Below, one piece after another: positions 23,372 to 34,739 of a DNA stretch of 64,000 nucleotides. The position numbers and the translations under genes were made by a program. Positions within the stretch are counted from its first letter, which is position 1. Every line of letters starts with the position of its first letter. The notes below the pieces were generated by a model. It worked only from the letters and a program-made list of their open reading frames with translations. It had not been told where the DNA came from and did not search any database. The stretch is from Liopterus haemorrhoidalis (taxonomy: Eukaryota > Arthropoda > Insecta > Coleoptera > Dytiscidae): contig OZ020619.1 of NCBI GenBank assembly GCA_963971575.1, forward strand, positions 24,744,813-24,808,812, in the 5' to 3' direction.

Positions 23372-23396
23372 ATCACAATACCTTACTTAAGTCCGT

Positions 23397-23473
23397 TTTA
23401 CATGATACTTTTTTGCGCAGCACTACAGATTTTTTGCGTAGTACTGACGTAAAAAGTATAATGTGAAACACAA
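23397..23473. repeat. imperfect inverted repeat
   Basis: GTTTTACATGATACTTTTT and AAAAAGTATAATGTGAAAC pair with about three mismatches around a 35-nt loop. It may be one eroded small MITE. The following 23480-23890 holds nothing I recognise. Confidence 0.5.
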
Positions 23474-23889
23474 TACTTCCTTCCAACTTTTGATGCTACA
23501 CTTCAAACTACACTATTTTCAAAACTACCTCCGGTCAAATTTTTGGTTGACAGTTCTATACTTCTCAGACATACCAACTACCAACTTTTTAGTTTTTGTT
23601 TACAATTTCACTTTTACAAGTTTATTAAGTTGATAAAAAGTTTATTTAGAACCAATAATTAAATATAGACTTAGCACAATTAAACAATATTTATAAATTG
23701 GTTTACCCAATTGTTGTCTGCCACCTGAACCTAAAAATTTTTAAGTTGGCAATGAGAAGTATGAAAAAGTAATAAAAGATGGAAGGTATAAAATATATCA
23801 CTGTCTCTTATTTTTCCCCCCCACTATATTCTGTAGTATCAAAAGTTGAAATGATGTCAGAGTTGGATAGTATTGCAAAAAGTCAATTC

Positions 23890-26262
23890 ATTTTTTTTTT
23901 ATCGTTTACATATGAAAATACAAGTAATAACAAAAAAAAAGGTCCTGGCTTCTAAGATATATTTTTTTCCAAGCAATTGTAGGGCCAACTCGTCTTCTGG
24001 GCCAACTGTGGGCCAGAGCAACTTTTAGCTGGTATCCATAGAAAAATGATTTGGTAGCTATTGTTTCTTAACGATTGTATTTTGTCCTGTATTTTCTTCA
24101 CTGTTTGGTACTTCGGGTGTGGGTTGCAGATTGCTTGTATTGAGCTTAAGGAATCAGTGCAGATTATGTATTTCCTTTGTTCCGTGTTCTTTTCTTCAAT
24201 TTTCTCTATAGCTTTGAGAATACCATGAATTTCTGCAGTGAAGATGGATACGAAGGACGGAAGGTGATATTTATATGTATCTTCTTGCCATATAACTGCC
24301 GAACCTGTCTCATTATTCAGCTTAGAGCCATCGGTGTAGATCATGTTGAACCTTGGATACAATTCACAAATTTCTCTAAATCTGTTGAGGTATATTGTGG
24401 ATGGTGTCTCGTTCTTGCTAAATAAGGTGAGCTCTAGGTTGTGTTTAGGAGGTACAAATAACCAGGGTGGTTGTTGTGTTGATATTCTTAGTTCTATTTT
24501 GGGAAAGGATAAGTTGAGGGCATCTATTAATTGGTTAATATGAGCTTGGAGAGGGGTTTTGTTTGTTTTGAGACTATATTCTTCGAAGAAAGATGAATGT
24601 GCTGGCGTTTCTGAGTTGCTTGCTAAGTTCGATAAGTAGTTAAAGGTTAGTTGGGATCGTCTTGTTTTTAATGAAGGTTCGTGTGACTCATAGTAAATAC
24701 TTTCTACTGGGCTGATTCTATATGCTCCTGTCGCTATTCTTAAGGCTGTTGTGTGAATAGAGTTTATAATTTTAATGTTGGTTTTTGTTGCAGTTTGATA
24801 GACTATGCTTCCATAGTCTAATTTCGTTCTGATAAGTGCTTTATAGATATTTAGTAATGATTCTCTGTGTGCTCCCTAATGCGTATGTCCTGTCATTTTA
24901 ATGATGTTAAGTCGTTTGGTACACTCTGTTTTTAGGCTAAGTAAATGTGGTTTCCAAGTTAGTTTTTTATCTAAAATGACACCAAGAAATTTAGCTTGTT
25001 TAACGAACTTTATATTTTTGTAATATAATTTTAATTCTGGGTCTTCCGGTTTTTTTGCTTTGCTGAAGTTAATTGCTTTCGTTTTGTCTTCGGAGAATTT
25101 CAGGCCAGTTGTTTTCGTCCATTTTTCTAAATTGTTTATCGCCTTCTGTAAACTTTCTTTGAAATTTTGTGTCTTTTTTCCTCTTAAATATATAATTATA
25201 TCATCAGCAAATAGTGACCATTTGATTTCGGGTGGGATGTATTTTGCTATTTCATTTACTGCTATGATGAATAGTGTGGCGCTTAAAATTTCCCCCTGTG
25301 GGACACCGTTTGCTTGTAGTCCTGGTTTTGATATTGTGCCGTTTACTCGTACCTGGAATACTCTATCTGATAAAAAGTTGTTTATGTACGCTAAGATATT
25401 TCCTTCAAACCCTATCATGGATTGTATGATACATTGTCTCCATATAGTATCGTAAGCTTTTTCTGCATCAAATAGTACCGCGATAAGATGTTCTTTATTG
25501 GCAAATGCTTCTTGTATTTCTTTTTCTAGTGCAATGATGTTATCCATAGTTGATCTTTCTGGTCTAAATCCACTCTGATTTTTATGTAGGATATTTCTTG
25601 ATTCTAAAAACCATATTAGTCTCTTATTTGCCATTTTTTGCATTATTTTGCTTAAGCAGTTTGTTAGTGATATTGGTCTGTAATTTTGAGGGTCTGTATT
25701 ATTTTTTCTTGCTTTTGGAATTGGAATTATTGTAGTCTTTTTCCATTCTTCTGGGTTCAGTGTCCATATTCGGTTGTAAGTTATTAGAAGGATGTTTATC
25801 ATTTATGCCGTCCGGACCTGGGCTTTTCTTATTTTGTAGACCAATAAGAACTTTTTCTAGTTCTTTTCTTTTAAATGGCACATTTATATCTTCTTCGTTG
25901 CTTACCGGTAGCTGTTGATTAATTTGAATTTCTTTTTTAATATCCTGCATTTCTTTGTTGTAGTGTTCATCACTTGAATTTTTTTCGAAGGTCTCAGAAA
26001 AATTATCCGCTATTTCCTGTGAAGTTGTTACTAATGTATTATTTATTTTGAGGGCTATTATGGGATTATATGTTTTAATTACATTAATTCTTTTGATCTT
26101 ATCCCATACATTTTTAGTTGGTGTATTTGGTGTGATTGTTGAGACATATTGTGGCCAGGATTCTTTCTTGCTATTTAATATTATGCGCCTAGCTTTCGCT
26201 CTGAGTCTTTTTAATATGATTAAATTTTCTTCTATTTTATGTCTCCTATATTTATATAATGC
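23890..26262 (-). mobile_element. LINE C: 5'-truncated LINE with RNase H
   Basis: On the minus strand the element runs from a truncated linker region, through reverse transcriptase and RNase H, to a short 3' UTR and an A tail seen as T10 at 23890-23900. The endonuclease is absent, so about half of ORF2 is lost by 5' truncation. Presence of RNase H puts it in the I/jockey/LOA part of LINEs, different from LINEs A and B. Confidence 0.85.
23952..26260 (-). pseudogene. LINE C ORF2: reverse transcriptase and RNase H
   Basis: From 26260 downward the frame reads KNVWDKIKRINVIKTYNP, then KKSPGPDGIN. After a frameshift near 25800 it has EWKKTTIIPIPKARKNN, YRPISLTNCLSKIMQKM, FDAEKAYDTIWR, NGVPQGEILS and the catalytic FADDIIIY. 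A single TAG near 24876-24878 interrupts the thumb. The frame then continues to RNase H: IYTDGSKLN (first Asp), FTAEIHGIL (Glu) and IICTDSLSSIQ (second Asp). The protein ends at 23952. Two lesions over about 2.3 kb mean it is inactive but not very old. Confidence 0.87.
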
Positions 26263-26513
26263 TGATAATAAAATACGTATTTGTATCTGTATCTAGATAT
26301 TTAAATTTAATTTTCTTGTATCTGTATTTCAGATACGTTGCTCGTTACTTTATTTTTATACCGTGATACCGAGCTGATATAATAGTTTAGTTATAAATTG
26401 TCATTTTAAGTATCTTACTTTTACTAGTATTGGTGACATTTTTACTCGTTTTTCGTAGCTTTTAAACGGTCGTAAAAATAGTAGGTATTATATACAACAC
26501 TTAAGGAAACTGA

Positions 26514-26670
26514 TTATTATTATTATTATTTTTTTATGGCCTTTGCTTCTTCGGCAATTAGCCAGGACAATTATTATTTTTGAATAATTATTCCATGCCT
26601 GAACGGGATTCGAACCCGAGACCTTAGCAACGTAGAGCACATGTGTTACCACTACGCTACACCGGTCGGC
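26514..26670 (-). mobile_element. tRNA-derived SINE
   Basis: The minus strand has a 75-nt tRNA-like head (26670-26596), then a short body ending GGCCATAAAA and an (AAT)n tail. The box A-like stretch is TAGCGTAGTGGTAACAC. Box B is GGTTCGAATCC at 26616-26606. AACTGA occurs at both borders (26508-26513 and 26671-26676) and is a likely target duplication. The internal pol III promoter would drive transcription in life. Confidence 0.78.
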
Positions 26671-27122
26671 AACTGAGTCATTAATAATGAAAACTACGTT
26701 TCTGAATAAATACTGTTGCTATTTTGATGACCAATTTACTAAAAGCATATGAAAAATTATATCTACACAAGAGGTTTGGGAGTGGACCGTGGTTATGTGA
26801 GGCCTTGGGTAAGAAAAGTAAAGGGCCTTCAAAAGTATCCAATGATTTAAAGAACACTTTGATTATTTTTTCTATATTTCATATAAATAATTTGTAAGCG
26901 TCAGAATGTCAAATGTCAAAAAGAAAAAATTTATCACAAATTTCTTATCTGTCATTTTTTATTAGTAATCAAAAAATATCGTGACATTACAAGAATTCCA
27001 CTTCAATTAGGGCTAAAATTTGATTTAAAAGGACACCCGCTTAACAAAAACATAGCTGTGTATCTATAAGACTAACATTAGTCTTATACGTTAGTACATA
27101 GGTATGACTAACATAATACATA
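26671..27122. other. spacer without recognisable gene
   Basis: Nothing recognised except the 8-bp AATACATA at 27115-27122, the left duplication of the next element. Confidence 0.45.
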
Positions 27123-28184
27123 CTAGAGATGTGTCGTTCGCGAACGATTCGTTCCAAAAGAACGAATCGTTGCAGTGAATTGATACGACCGAATCTTTTA
27201 ATAAGCCGCGAACGAATCTTCAGTACGCGAACTGACGGACCAATGCTAGCGAGTGGCGTGTGTGACTCGATATGGAACGGAACGGAACGAGGTTCGAGCA
27301 CAGAGCTCAGGCTGGTGGCTGTGTAGTGTGTAGTGTGGAACACACGTACATCTATGTACATATATAGTTTGGTATGTAGGCTCAGTCTGGATGGGCGAAC
27401 TTAGAACATAGCACGAGCGAAAGCTGAACGGAAGACTCGAGACACGGCGCAGTACAATAATACAATACGTGTACGTAAGTACGTAACACGTACACGTACT
27501 AGGTGTACTGATACGTTCACCGTTCGCAAATTACTAGAGACTGTCTATCGTTCACGGACGATGCATCAATGCTTTGATACGCAAACTAGTAACTCGAAGC
27601 TTGGCTCTCACATTCTGAGCTCAGAATATGAGAATTGTACGAGAAATACGAGCTATGCTTTTTGACACAGTCACAGCTTCGCAAATAGTGTTCGAACAAG
27701 TTAAAAATACAACAATTACCACCAATTAATAATGATTTATTTAATAACAAATTTATTAAAATATAAATATATTTTTTAAATAATTATACAATATGGTTAA
27801 TTATCTTAAATATAACAAGGAAAAATTACTGTAATGCATTTTAACGCGTTCATTTTTTTGTTTTCCAGAGGTGGACAAATTAATTAAAATTAAAATTGAT
27901 AAATAATAATTTTGATAAAAATAACTAGTTTTAAATAGAGTATTTTAGTATTTTGGATTCCCCCACTAAGAGCAACGAACGCACGACAACTACAGAAGAA
28001 TGTAGGCATACCGTTTCTTAGCTCCCAGTACACAACTATGCAATAACAAAGCCAAGTACAGCGTGACGTATACAGTAAACACTAGATTTGTTGTACGCCA
28101 ACGATTCGTTCCAATAGAACGAATCTTTTTAGAGAGTACTGAATACTGAACGAATCTTTAAAAAGATTCGCATTTCCCACCTTT
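27123..28184. mobile_element. hAT-like nonautonomous element
   Basis: The flanks are AATACATA and AATACATT, an 8-bp duplication with one mismatch. The ends are TAGAGATGTG and the inverse of AAAGGTGGGA, a weak but hAT-like terminal pair. Just inside each end lie clusters of AACGATTCGTTC and AACGAATC boxes, inverted to each other, as expected for subterminal transposase sites. 1062 bp, no transposase. The frame at 27041-27361 crosses the border and is not a gene. Confidence 0.65.
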
Positions 28185-28548
28185 AATACATTACGTTATT
28201 TAGTATAACATTATTCCGTAGAGTAGTGTTTTACCTTGAATTTAGTGTACTTTTTGTGATGCCATAACATGCATTGTTAATTGTTAGCTATTATATGTAT
28301 TTCAATAAAAATTAATTTCTTAAACATGTATTTATATGGTATTTTCATTTTTCAGTGTTTTTTCAAAAGTATCTAGCTGTATCTATGGTCTATTTTAAAG
28401 TAGAAAAAAGTAGATAGCGCTGCGAACCGAGTACGATTTACACTGATCAAATACAGTATAGCGGGAAATTTAAAATAAGTTACAACTAGGGCATGGGCGT
28501 AGCAACTGGGTTAGCAAGTGATTTTTTTTTTTTAATATAAAAAATCAT

Positions 28549-29152
28549 TATGGCCACCACAGGACCGACCGCCATTGTAAAGTACTTATATAAAATACAT
28601 TCTAGCAGCAGAGTAGAAATAACCTGGCCTAATATTTTCTAACAGAGATATTATTTATTATGACCATGGAAACGTTACTTATAAGTATGAAAAAATTGAA
28701 ATTTTTGGTTTTATCAAAAAACGTCTCAAATAAAAGTTATTAGTTATTGCTTTTATAGCTTTTATAACTTTTGTTCAATATTTTTTTTCGAAATATTTTT
28801 TTATTGTAAAATATTCACAAAAATCTTAAAATCTACACGAGTAAACTCCCATTTTTAGTCAACCGATTTTTACCAAAAGTTGATCAACTCGTGCCATTGA
28901 TGGCAAAAGCTTAAATATAAAGTTTCATAAAAATCCTTTCAGCCGAATTTGCTCTACACGTGTACACAGACGGACAGACAGACGGACAGACAGACAGACA
29001 GACGGACAGACATACCGACAGACAACATGCTAAAAATAGTCAAAATGTTATGTAGAGACCTCAATTCGTGGAGATCCATCGAAATCTCGAAATGTCAAAA
29101 TCGGTATGATCACAATACCTCCCTTATAATATGTTGACGGTCGGTAAAAAGG
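28549..29152 (+). mobile_element. R repeat copy 3 (most complete)
   Basis: It runs uninterrupted from TGGCCACCACAGGACCGACC to TTGACGGTCGGTAAAAA. It shows the order of R: start, AT-rich middle, ACACGAGTAAACTCCCATTT, GATCAACTCGTGCCATTGAT, microsatellite CAGACAGACGGA at 28967-29012, then CATGCTAAAAATAGTCAA. It is used here as the reference for the broken copies at 10661/21702, 21925 and 60352. No coding sequence. Confidence 0.75.
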
Positions 29153-29334
29153 TTAATAAGATATTGAAATAAACAAGGCAGATAATACACTTACATTATT
29201 CATACGACATAAATTCAGTTTAATGGGAAATTTGAAAAAGTTAAAAACATATTAATTTTAAAAATTATGTACTATATATAAAAAGAGAGATTTGGTTAAA
29301 AGAGTTTAAATAAAGCAATAAAACAAACAATATA

Positions 29335-29726
29335 CAGTCTGTTCCAAACGGTTAAGCGGAACTAGATTTTTCAATCTAGTTACTTTCATCGTTTAAATCG
29401 TGTCTTTCGGCCGTTTTGTTAAGCTTTGTAAATCATACTTACAATAAACATTTTTTGGTTAAGGTAAATATCATTTTAAAATGTCATTTTCTTTATATTT
29501 TGATTTTTTGTGTCATTCTTAATACAAATTTCCCATATATTTATTTTTTTGTCATTAAAATATCTAAAAAAAATATTTAATTTTGACATTCGTTTCCATG
29601 GTTTCATTGTTGAAATTTTGACATCCCAACGTGAAAAATTAAATAACCCAAGCAAGGTCCCTTCTCGTGACAACCTAAAAGAACTAAATTCCCATTTAGT
29701 TCCGCTTAACCATTTGGAACAGACCG
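29335..29726 (+). mobile_element. M1-family MITE, copy b (complete)
   Basis: The ends CAGTCTGTTCC and GGAACAGACCG are inverted, extended to about 28 bp, with TA on both sides (29333-29334 and 29727-29728). At 392 bp it has no transposase. The TA duplication places M1 with Tc1/mariner-type MITEs. It is the reference for M1 copies at 1055, 49243, 56260 and 63490. Confidence 0.82.
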
Positions 29727-29822
29727 TATCTTCAGAGCTAAAGTTTCTTATTTAAATAATTATTGTAAATAAAAATTAAAAATATATGTATATATGAAGG
29801 TCTAAAAATTATATCAATAACT

Positions 29823-29932
29823 TCTGCTTTGGGCACAATCAGCTAGCCCAGCTGATTGTGCCCAAAGCAGACTAATGTGAGCCAGGACTAATGTGAGGCC
29901 AAAAGACAGTCTTTTGGCCTCACATTAGTCCT
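29823..29932. repeat. two adjacent perfect long hairpins
   Basis: Hairpin 1: arms 29823-29844 and 29850-29871 are 22 bp, perfect, with loop AGCCC. Hairpin 2: arms 29884-29907 and 29909-29932 are 24 bp, perfect, separated by a single base. Both share an ACTAATGTGA motif at their junction. They are not part of a bounded transposon that I can see. Confidence 0.9.
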
Positions 29933-30082
29933 CTCTCTTGATCAAAATTGTCAAGTGTAAAAAAATATTTATATGTCAGATAACCTAAAAAATATATAAC
30001 TGCGTAAAAACAAATTTTCTCCATAAAATCTACGCCAAGAATATAAATAAAAGTCTAAATTTGTAAATAATAACAAAATATA

Positions 30083-30265
30083 TTATCTGTCTCATTTTGT
30101 AATACGGAACTAAGAGGAAAAGTTCATTTTTTATGTTGTATATTGACAATACATTTATAATATTATCATAGTATTGGTTCACACGGATATGCCAAAGTCT
30201 GTTTACACCACAACAGTCACCAAAGTAACCAGATCTGGTTTCGTATTACAAATTGAGACAGATTA
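30083..30265. mobile_element. small TA-flanked MITE
   Basis: Terminal inverted repeats ATCTGTCTCATTTTGTAATA and its near-complement TATTACAAATTGAGACAGAT, with TA on both sides. 183 bp, noncoding. Tc1/mariner type by its target site. Confidence 0.72.
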
Positions 30266-30275
30266 TATGAGAAAA

Positions 30276-31264
30276 ATTAAATAATATAAATAATATATAT
30301 TTCCAATGTACGACACTGAACATCTGTCAACTTGGACTAAAAACAATATTTTTACAGTGTAATAGGGATGACGATCTAAACCAATCCGAAGCAAGGACAA
30401 ACAGCTCCTATCTTCTTACACACATTTTTCTACTTTGAAATAGACCATAGATACACATTTTTTTGGCATGTATCTGTATCTAGATATTTTTTATAATTCG
30501 ATATCTGTATTTGTATCTAGATATACTTATGGGAAGTATGGGATAATGGAGGTATATAATAATAAGACCTTACTTCCTCATTTTATTTGTATAATTTATA
30601 TAGTAAATTATTGTACACAATGTTTGTTACATAACTGTCAAAATATATTATATTATTGTTCAATTGTTTTTGTCACTCCGGTTACGGGCGAGGGCGACTA
30701 TGTTTATAAGTCTATCCGCCACATATTTTTACTTGCCCGACCTTAATACATAAGGGCCAAGTATTGTAATCGCGAAAATTTTCTATGTCGAGATTTTGAC
30801 TGATGACCACGTTTCATGGTCCAGGGAATCCAAAAAATCTATTTTCGAAGTGCCGTCCGTATGTGTTTGTATGTGTGTGTGTGTGTGTGGGTGCGTGCGT
30901 GCGTGTATACACGATAACTCAAAAACGGTTCAACTTAGAGAGTTCGTTCCGGTGCTACAAAATTCTCCTATTAATTGAGAAGAACCCTATTGTTTTTTAT
31001 GAAAATCCGAAACCGAAAACGGAAGTTATTAAACTTTAAAATATTAAAAAATTCGTAACTAGTAAACCAAGCCTTGGACAAAAATTTGTATAGAATATAA
31101 TTTGATATATTTTTGAAGATTTACCTAAACCTTACCATATATAATTATTATTATTTTTTTTTTAAATTTTATTATTATTTTTTTTATAGGAGGGCAAGTC
31201 TAGCGGAGGTCTCTCTTCGCCACTGGTTTTAAATGTATCTGTTACAACACTGCTAGTAAGGAAA
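30276..31264. other. repeat-like DNA with a GT/GC microsatellite
   Basis: GTATCTAGATAC-rich sequence at 30430-30535 resembles 26275-26330 and, inverted, 28370-28410, so an unnamed interspersed repeat is present. A (GT)n/(GC)n tract lies at 30866-30908. No gene. Confidence 0.5.
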
Positions 31265-31710
31265 CGGTTTCTGCATTTTTCGGACGGGCGGAATACATTG
31301 CAACTGTTCCACTGGAACGTTGTCGTATAGTCAGTGTTGAATGATATATGTATTTGATTGCCGGATGTGTTCCAAAGAGTAAGCGAAAACGACCGAAAGA
31401 GAGAATCCTTTTACATCATGACAATGCTCGACCACATACCGCAGCTGGGACTACCGAGTTCCTGACCGCTCAGGAGTGGAAGAAATGACACACCTGCTTT
31501 ACAGTCCTGAACTAGCGTTTTGTGACTTCTCCCTCTTCCTTTTTATAAAGGATAAAATGCACGGATTAAAATTTAATAACACCGAAACGGCGATCGAAGC
31601 TTAAAAAAATCTCGTTTCCGAGACACCTGAATACTTGAGACACAGTGCTTTCAAGATTGGTTTATCCGGACGGACAGATATTGACACAAAAAAAATATTT
31701 AATTAAACAG
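31265..31710 (+). pseudogene. mariner transposase fragment, central and C-terminal part
   Basis: The forward strand reads ATVPLERCRIVSVE, a stop, then VPKSKRKRPKERILLHHDN, ARPHTAAGTTEFLTAQEW. In shifted frames it goes on LLYSPELAFCDFSLF and IKDKMHGLKFNNTETAIEA. HHDN and FCDF carry the second and third catalytic Asp. It belongs to the same subfamily as the fragments at 1-290 and 2707-2860. Several stops and indels; it is dead. Confidence 0.8.
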
Positions 31711-32255
31711 TATGGGGAACCTCCGTTATACAATATGAAATGTCACAGTTGGCGGTTTAATTTCAATATAATATTGACATACTTCATTTGTACTTATTCT
31801 CATCCCTCAAACTCTAGGTCACCCTCACATTATGAGTATCCAGACTTGCGAGTGGATCAAGTCTGGACCTCCTCCATGTTCGCTAGCTGGTTGCTGTGAT
31901 TATCAGGAAGGAGTTAAGGGTTGTTGAATTCAACATTTTAACTAAACTACTTTAATTACGATACAGTTTAATATTTACATTATTTACACTAGACTTACAA
32001 ATTAACGGCAACAGCTAAAACCAAATGAGACACATATTCACGAACACTAAGCACTCAAGAGATTCTTTACCGCAAACACTAATTTAACCACTGGACATCA
32101 TAATCCTCACTACCATCATCTAAAACCATTGTCCCTCCCAAGTCTCTATGACTGTGTTCTCCACCTCTTTAGCTGGACACTACACTAACTAACATACGGT
32201 CACACTACAACTTAAATATGGAATTACATGTCACACGACAGAACACTCTAAATAT
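31711..32255. other. spacer without recognisable gene
   Basis: No motif or bounded repeat seen. Confidence 0.45.
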
Positions 32256-32263
32256 CTCTAGCC

Positions 32264-32597
32264 CAGGACTGGGCAAATGGCGGCCCGTGGGCCGGACCAG
32301 TCCGCACTGAAATTCTATCCGGCCCGCTAAGCATTTTATAAATTATTGTGTCCTGCAAAAATATTACTGACTGTCTAATATTCTTTCAAATTTTCATTCC
32401 TTCCAATTTTCTTTTCAATTTTTTTCTTTAAATTGCATAATAAATACACGTTTTGGTTTAAAAACATTGCTTTTAAAATTTATAAAATATCCTTCGTAAC
32501 AAAAACAATATTTAAAATTAGCAAAAAATTTTTTTGGCCCGTGGTCAAAATTTTGTCCACAATCTGGCCTGACAGCCAAAAGATTTGCCCACCCCTG
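32264..32597 (+). mobile_element. hAT-type MITE
   Basis: The ends are CAGGACTGGGCAAATGGC and AAAGATTTGCCCACCCCTG. The flanks are CTCTAGCC and CTCTAACC (8 bp, one mismatch). GGCCCG boxes sit just inside both ends. 334 bp, noncoding. Confidence 0.85.
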
Positions 32598-32605
32598 CTC
32601 TAACC

Positions 32606-33094
32606 CATGATGGACAAAATCTCACTCCCTCAAACACGTATTAACCCCATGACTTTTAAAACCGGACTTCCCATGATGACTGTCTTAACTCAACTCTCCG
32701 AGCGGCTTACATTGCCCAACTGTAAAATATCATATCACACCCTCTTGAACTGTCCATCTTAAAAAACCTAATTCAAAATTTATTGGTGATAATTCAGATA
32801 AGTATCCCATTAGAAAAATAACCTAAAAATGATATTTATATTTCAGACAAAGATAAATTATTATTCATGCGCATATGGTCTCAATACGTCTAGTCTGTTA
32901 ATTGACATCTGTTGTCATCTGTTTAAGAATTTACGATTCACTTTTCATGTTAAGTTTACAAAAGTCTTAAGTTACAATAATAAACATGCGGACACCTTTA
33001 TTTTGGACGTTTGCCATTGCTGATAGTACTAGGCTAGAATAGTACAATATAATGAGTATTAGTATCAAAAAGATATAATACTTCAAGAGTAATA
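32606..33094. other. spacer without recognisable gene
   Basis: No gene or bounded repeat recognised; the frame at 32829-33023 has no motif. Confidence 0.45.
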
Positions 33095-34205
33095 TAAAAA
33101 ATAAATTCGGACGTTTCGGAAACTGCTCAGCAATCTGTATCCGTCTTCAGCGATCACGAGAAGTGATAAACATTTCAGTTTTCTTCGAGTTTTTATACCA
33201 AGTATTGTAAAAGTGGGAGCAGGTTATAGGTGCGTTGCTATTGGTTGGGTGGTTGGGATCAGGTATAGGTAGGGACGGAACTACCTGCGGAGGATTAACG
33301 ACCGGATTAAGGTTGTTCGTCACATTATTGTGTGGTAATGAGATTTTTTGTTACCGGATTAGTGACTTGATGATTAAAAGGATTGTTTTGAATAATGGAA
33401 AGCCAGAGTTCAGGAAATTCTATGGTAGCTTGGCTGACAGCATCTCCAGAGTTTTCGATCAAAGCAGACTCTCTCAATTTTCTCTTGAACTTGTTTTCCT
33501 CATACATTAAGAGTTTAGCATCTTTCCATTGGAAATGGTGTTTATTTTCCCAAGCATGTTCAGCCAGTTTGGAACTGTAAATTTCGCCCTGCTGAACTTT
33601 CTTCTTATGCTCGTTTACCCTAATATATAGAGGTCTGCAAGTCTCGCCAATATATTGTTTCCCGCACTGGCAGGGAATAGAGTAGACACAGTTTTTGTTT
33701 AGGACAGATTTGGGTTTTGTACACGATAGGATAGATCTTAAAGTCGAACTCGATTTGAAGGCTACTTGGATATTATGCTTCCTTAGTATCTTACCAATTT
33801 TCTCAGATACTCCTTTATAATAGGGCATAGAGACATATCTCACTTCGTCAGTTCTAGATGCGTCATGTTTCTTATGACTGATAGCATCAGTAATAATTGT
33901 AGCCATTATCCTGTAAGGTGGAACGGATGTTCTTCAGTTCAACTTTTAGAAGCCTTTTAGAAGAACAAATTACTTTGGCTTTATTAATTAGACTCAGTGC
34001 AACAGCTCTCATAGAGCTATTATGGTGGAATAAGTTGTAATTAAGATATAGACCTGTGTGTGTTGATTTTCTGTAGATCGTGGTGGCTAGAACCCCTTTG
34101 CCATTTTTGATTATCAATATCTCTAGGAAAGGCAGTTGATTACTAACTCCAGTTCAACAGTAAACTTAATGTTAGTGTGTACTGAATTTAGGTATTGATG
34201 GAATT
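33095..34205 (-). mobile_element. Penelope-like element, 5'-truncated
   Basis: The minus strand carries the end of a reverse transcriptase followed by a GIY-YIG endonuclease, the order found only in Penelope-like elements. The 5' part is lost where a (TA)n tract starts at 34206. The 3' untranslated part includes a hammerhead-like core at 33150-33113. Frameshifts near 33900 and 34145 show it is dead. Confidence 0.9.
33325..34200 (-). pseudogene. Penelope RT end and GIY-YIG endonuclease
   Basis: From 34200 down: [18 protein letters not shown], a frameshift, NQLPFLEILIIKNGKG, TTIYRKSTHTGLYLNYN, all hallmarks of the Penelope reverse transcriptase C-terminus. After a second frameshift near 33900 comes a linker, then KNCVYSIPCQCGKQYIGETC with a CCHH-like Cys pair and the GKQYIGET form of the GIY-YIG motif, and RPLYIRVNEHK with catalytic Arg. 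A Glu in ALIENS could be the metal-binding Glu. Ends at 33325. In life the nuclease would nick target DNA for target-primed reverse transcription. Confidence 0.9.
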
Positions 34206-34211
34206 CGTGGC

Positions 34212-34290
<79 letters not shown>

Positions 34291-34348
34291 TTGAAAACGA
34301 GCTACTTGTTGAAATACAAAAGAGCTAACACTCTGCTATTTCTTATTT

Positions 34349-34408
<60 letters not shown>
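34206..34408. repeat. two (TA)n microsatellites
   Basis: TA tracts at 34206-34291 and 34351-34408, separated by about 60 bp of unique sequence. The frame at 34195-34449 that reads as alternating Ile-Tyr is an artefact of these tracts. Confidence 0.95.
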
Positions 34409-34409
<1 letters not shown>

Positions 34410-34461
34410 TTATGTTGTTCCTTTAATGCAATACGCTGGTCTTTCTTAGCAGCAAATTTAT

Positions 34462-34731
34462 CTATAACTTTATCGGTAAAGTTCGGTATTGTTGATATGA
34501 TTTTTTTTTTCTATTGACAGCGCTGAAGATTAGGCGATCTTCACACATCGAGTTTCTGAGAAAAGTTTTTATCCGTTTTAGAGTGGAAAAACCACGTTCA
34601 GTTTCATCAGTAACCATGGGTGTGGTTACAAGAATTTGTAACAATTTCTTTGTGTTCGACAACGATTCTTCCAAATTATTTAAAATTATAAATTTTAGGA
34701 AAGACAGCGCCACATATTTTGCTTCATTCAC
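34462..34731 (-). pseudogene. hAT transposase C-terminal dimerisation domain
   Basis: The minus frame reads LLQILVTTPMVTDETERGFS, TLKRIKTFLRNSM, EDRLIFSAVNRKK. This is the hAT family C-terminal dimerisation domain (T.P....ERGFSTLKRIKT.LR..M...RL). It resembles hATs related to zinc-finger MYM-type 1 proteins. The rest of the transposase is not recognisable; 34740-35290 may be its eroded 5' part, ending in GCCGCCACTG at 35295, a hAT terminus. Confidence 0.75.
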
Positions 34732-34739
34732 TATTTGAA

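Noticed and set aside
34195..34449. 84-codon Ile-Tyr frame as a protein
   Set aside because: Pure translation of (TA)n microsatellites; the same occurs at 49741-50048.
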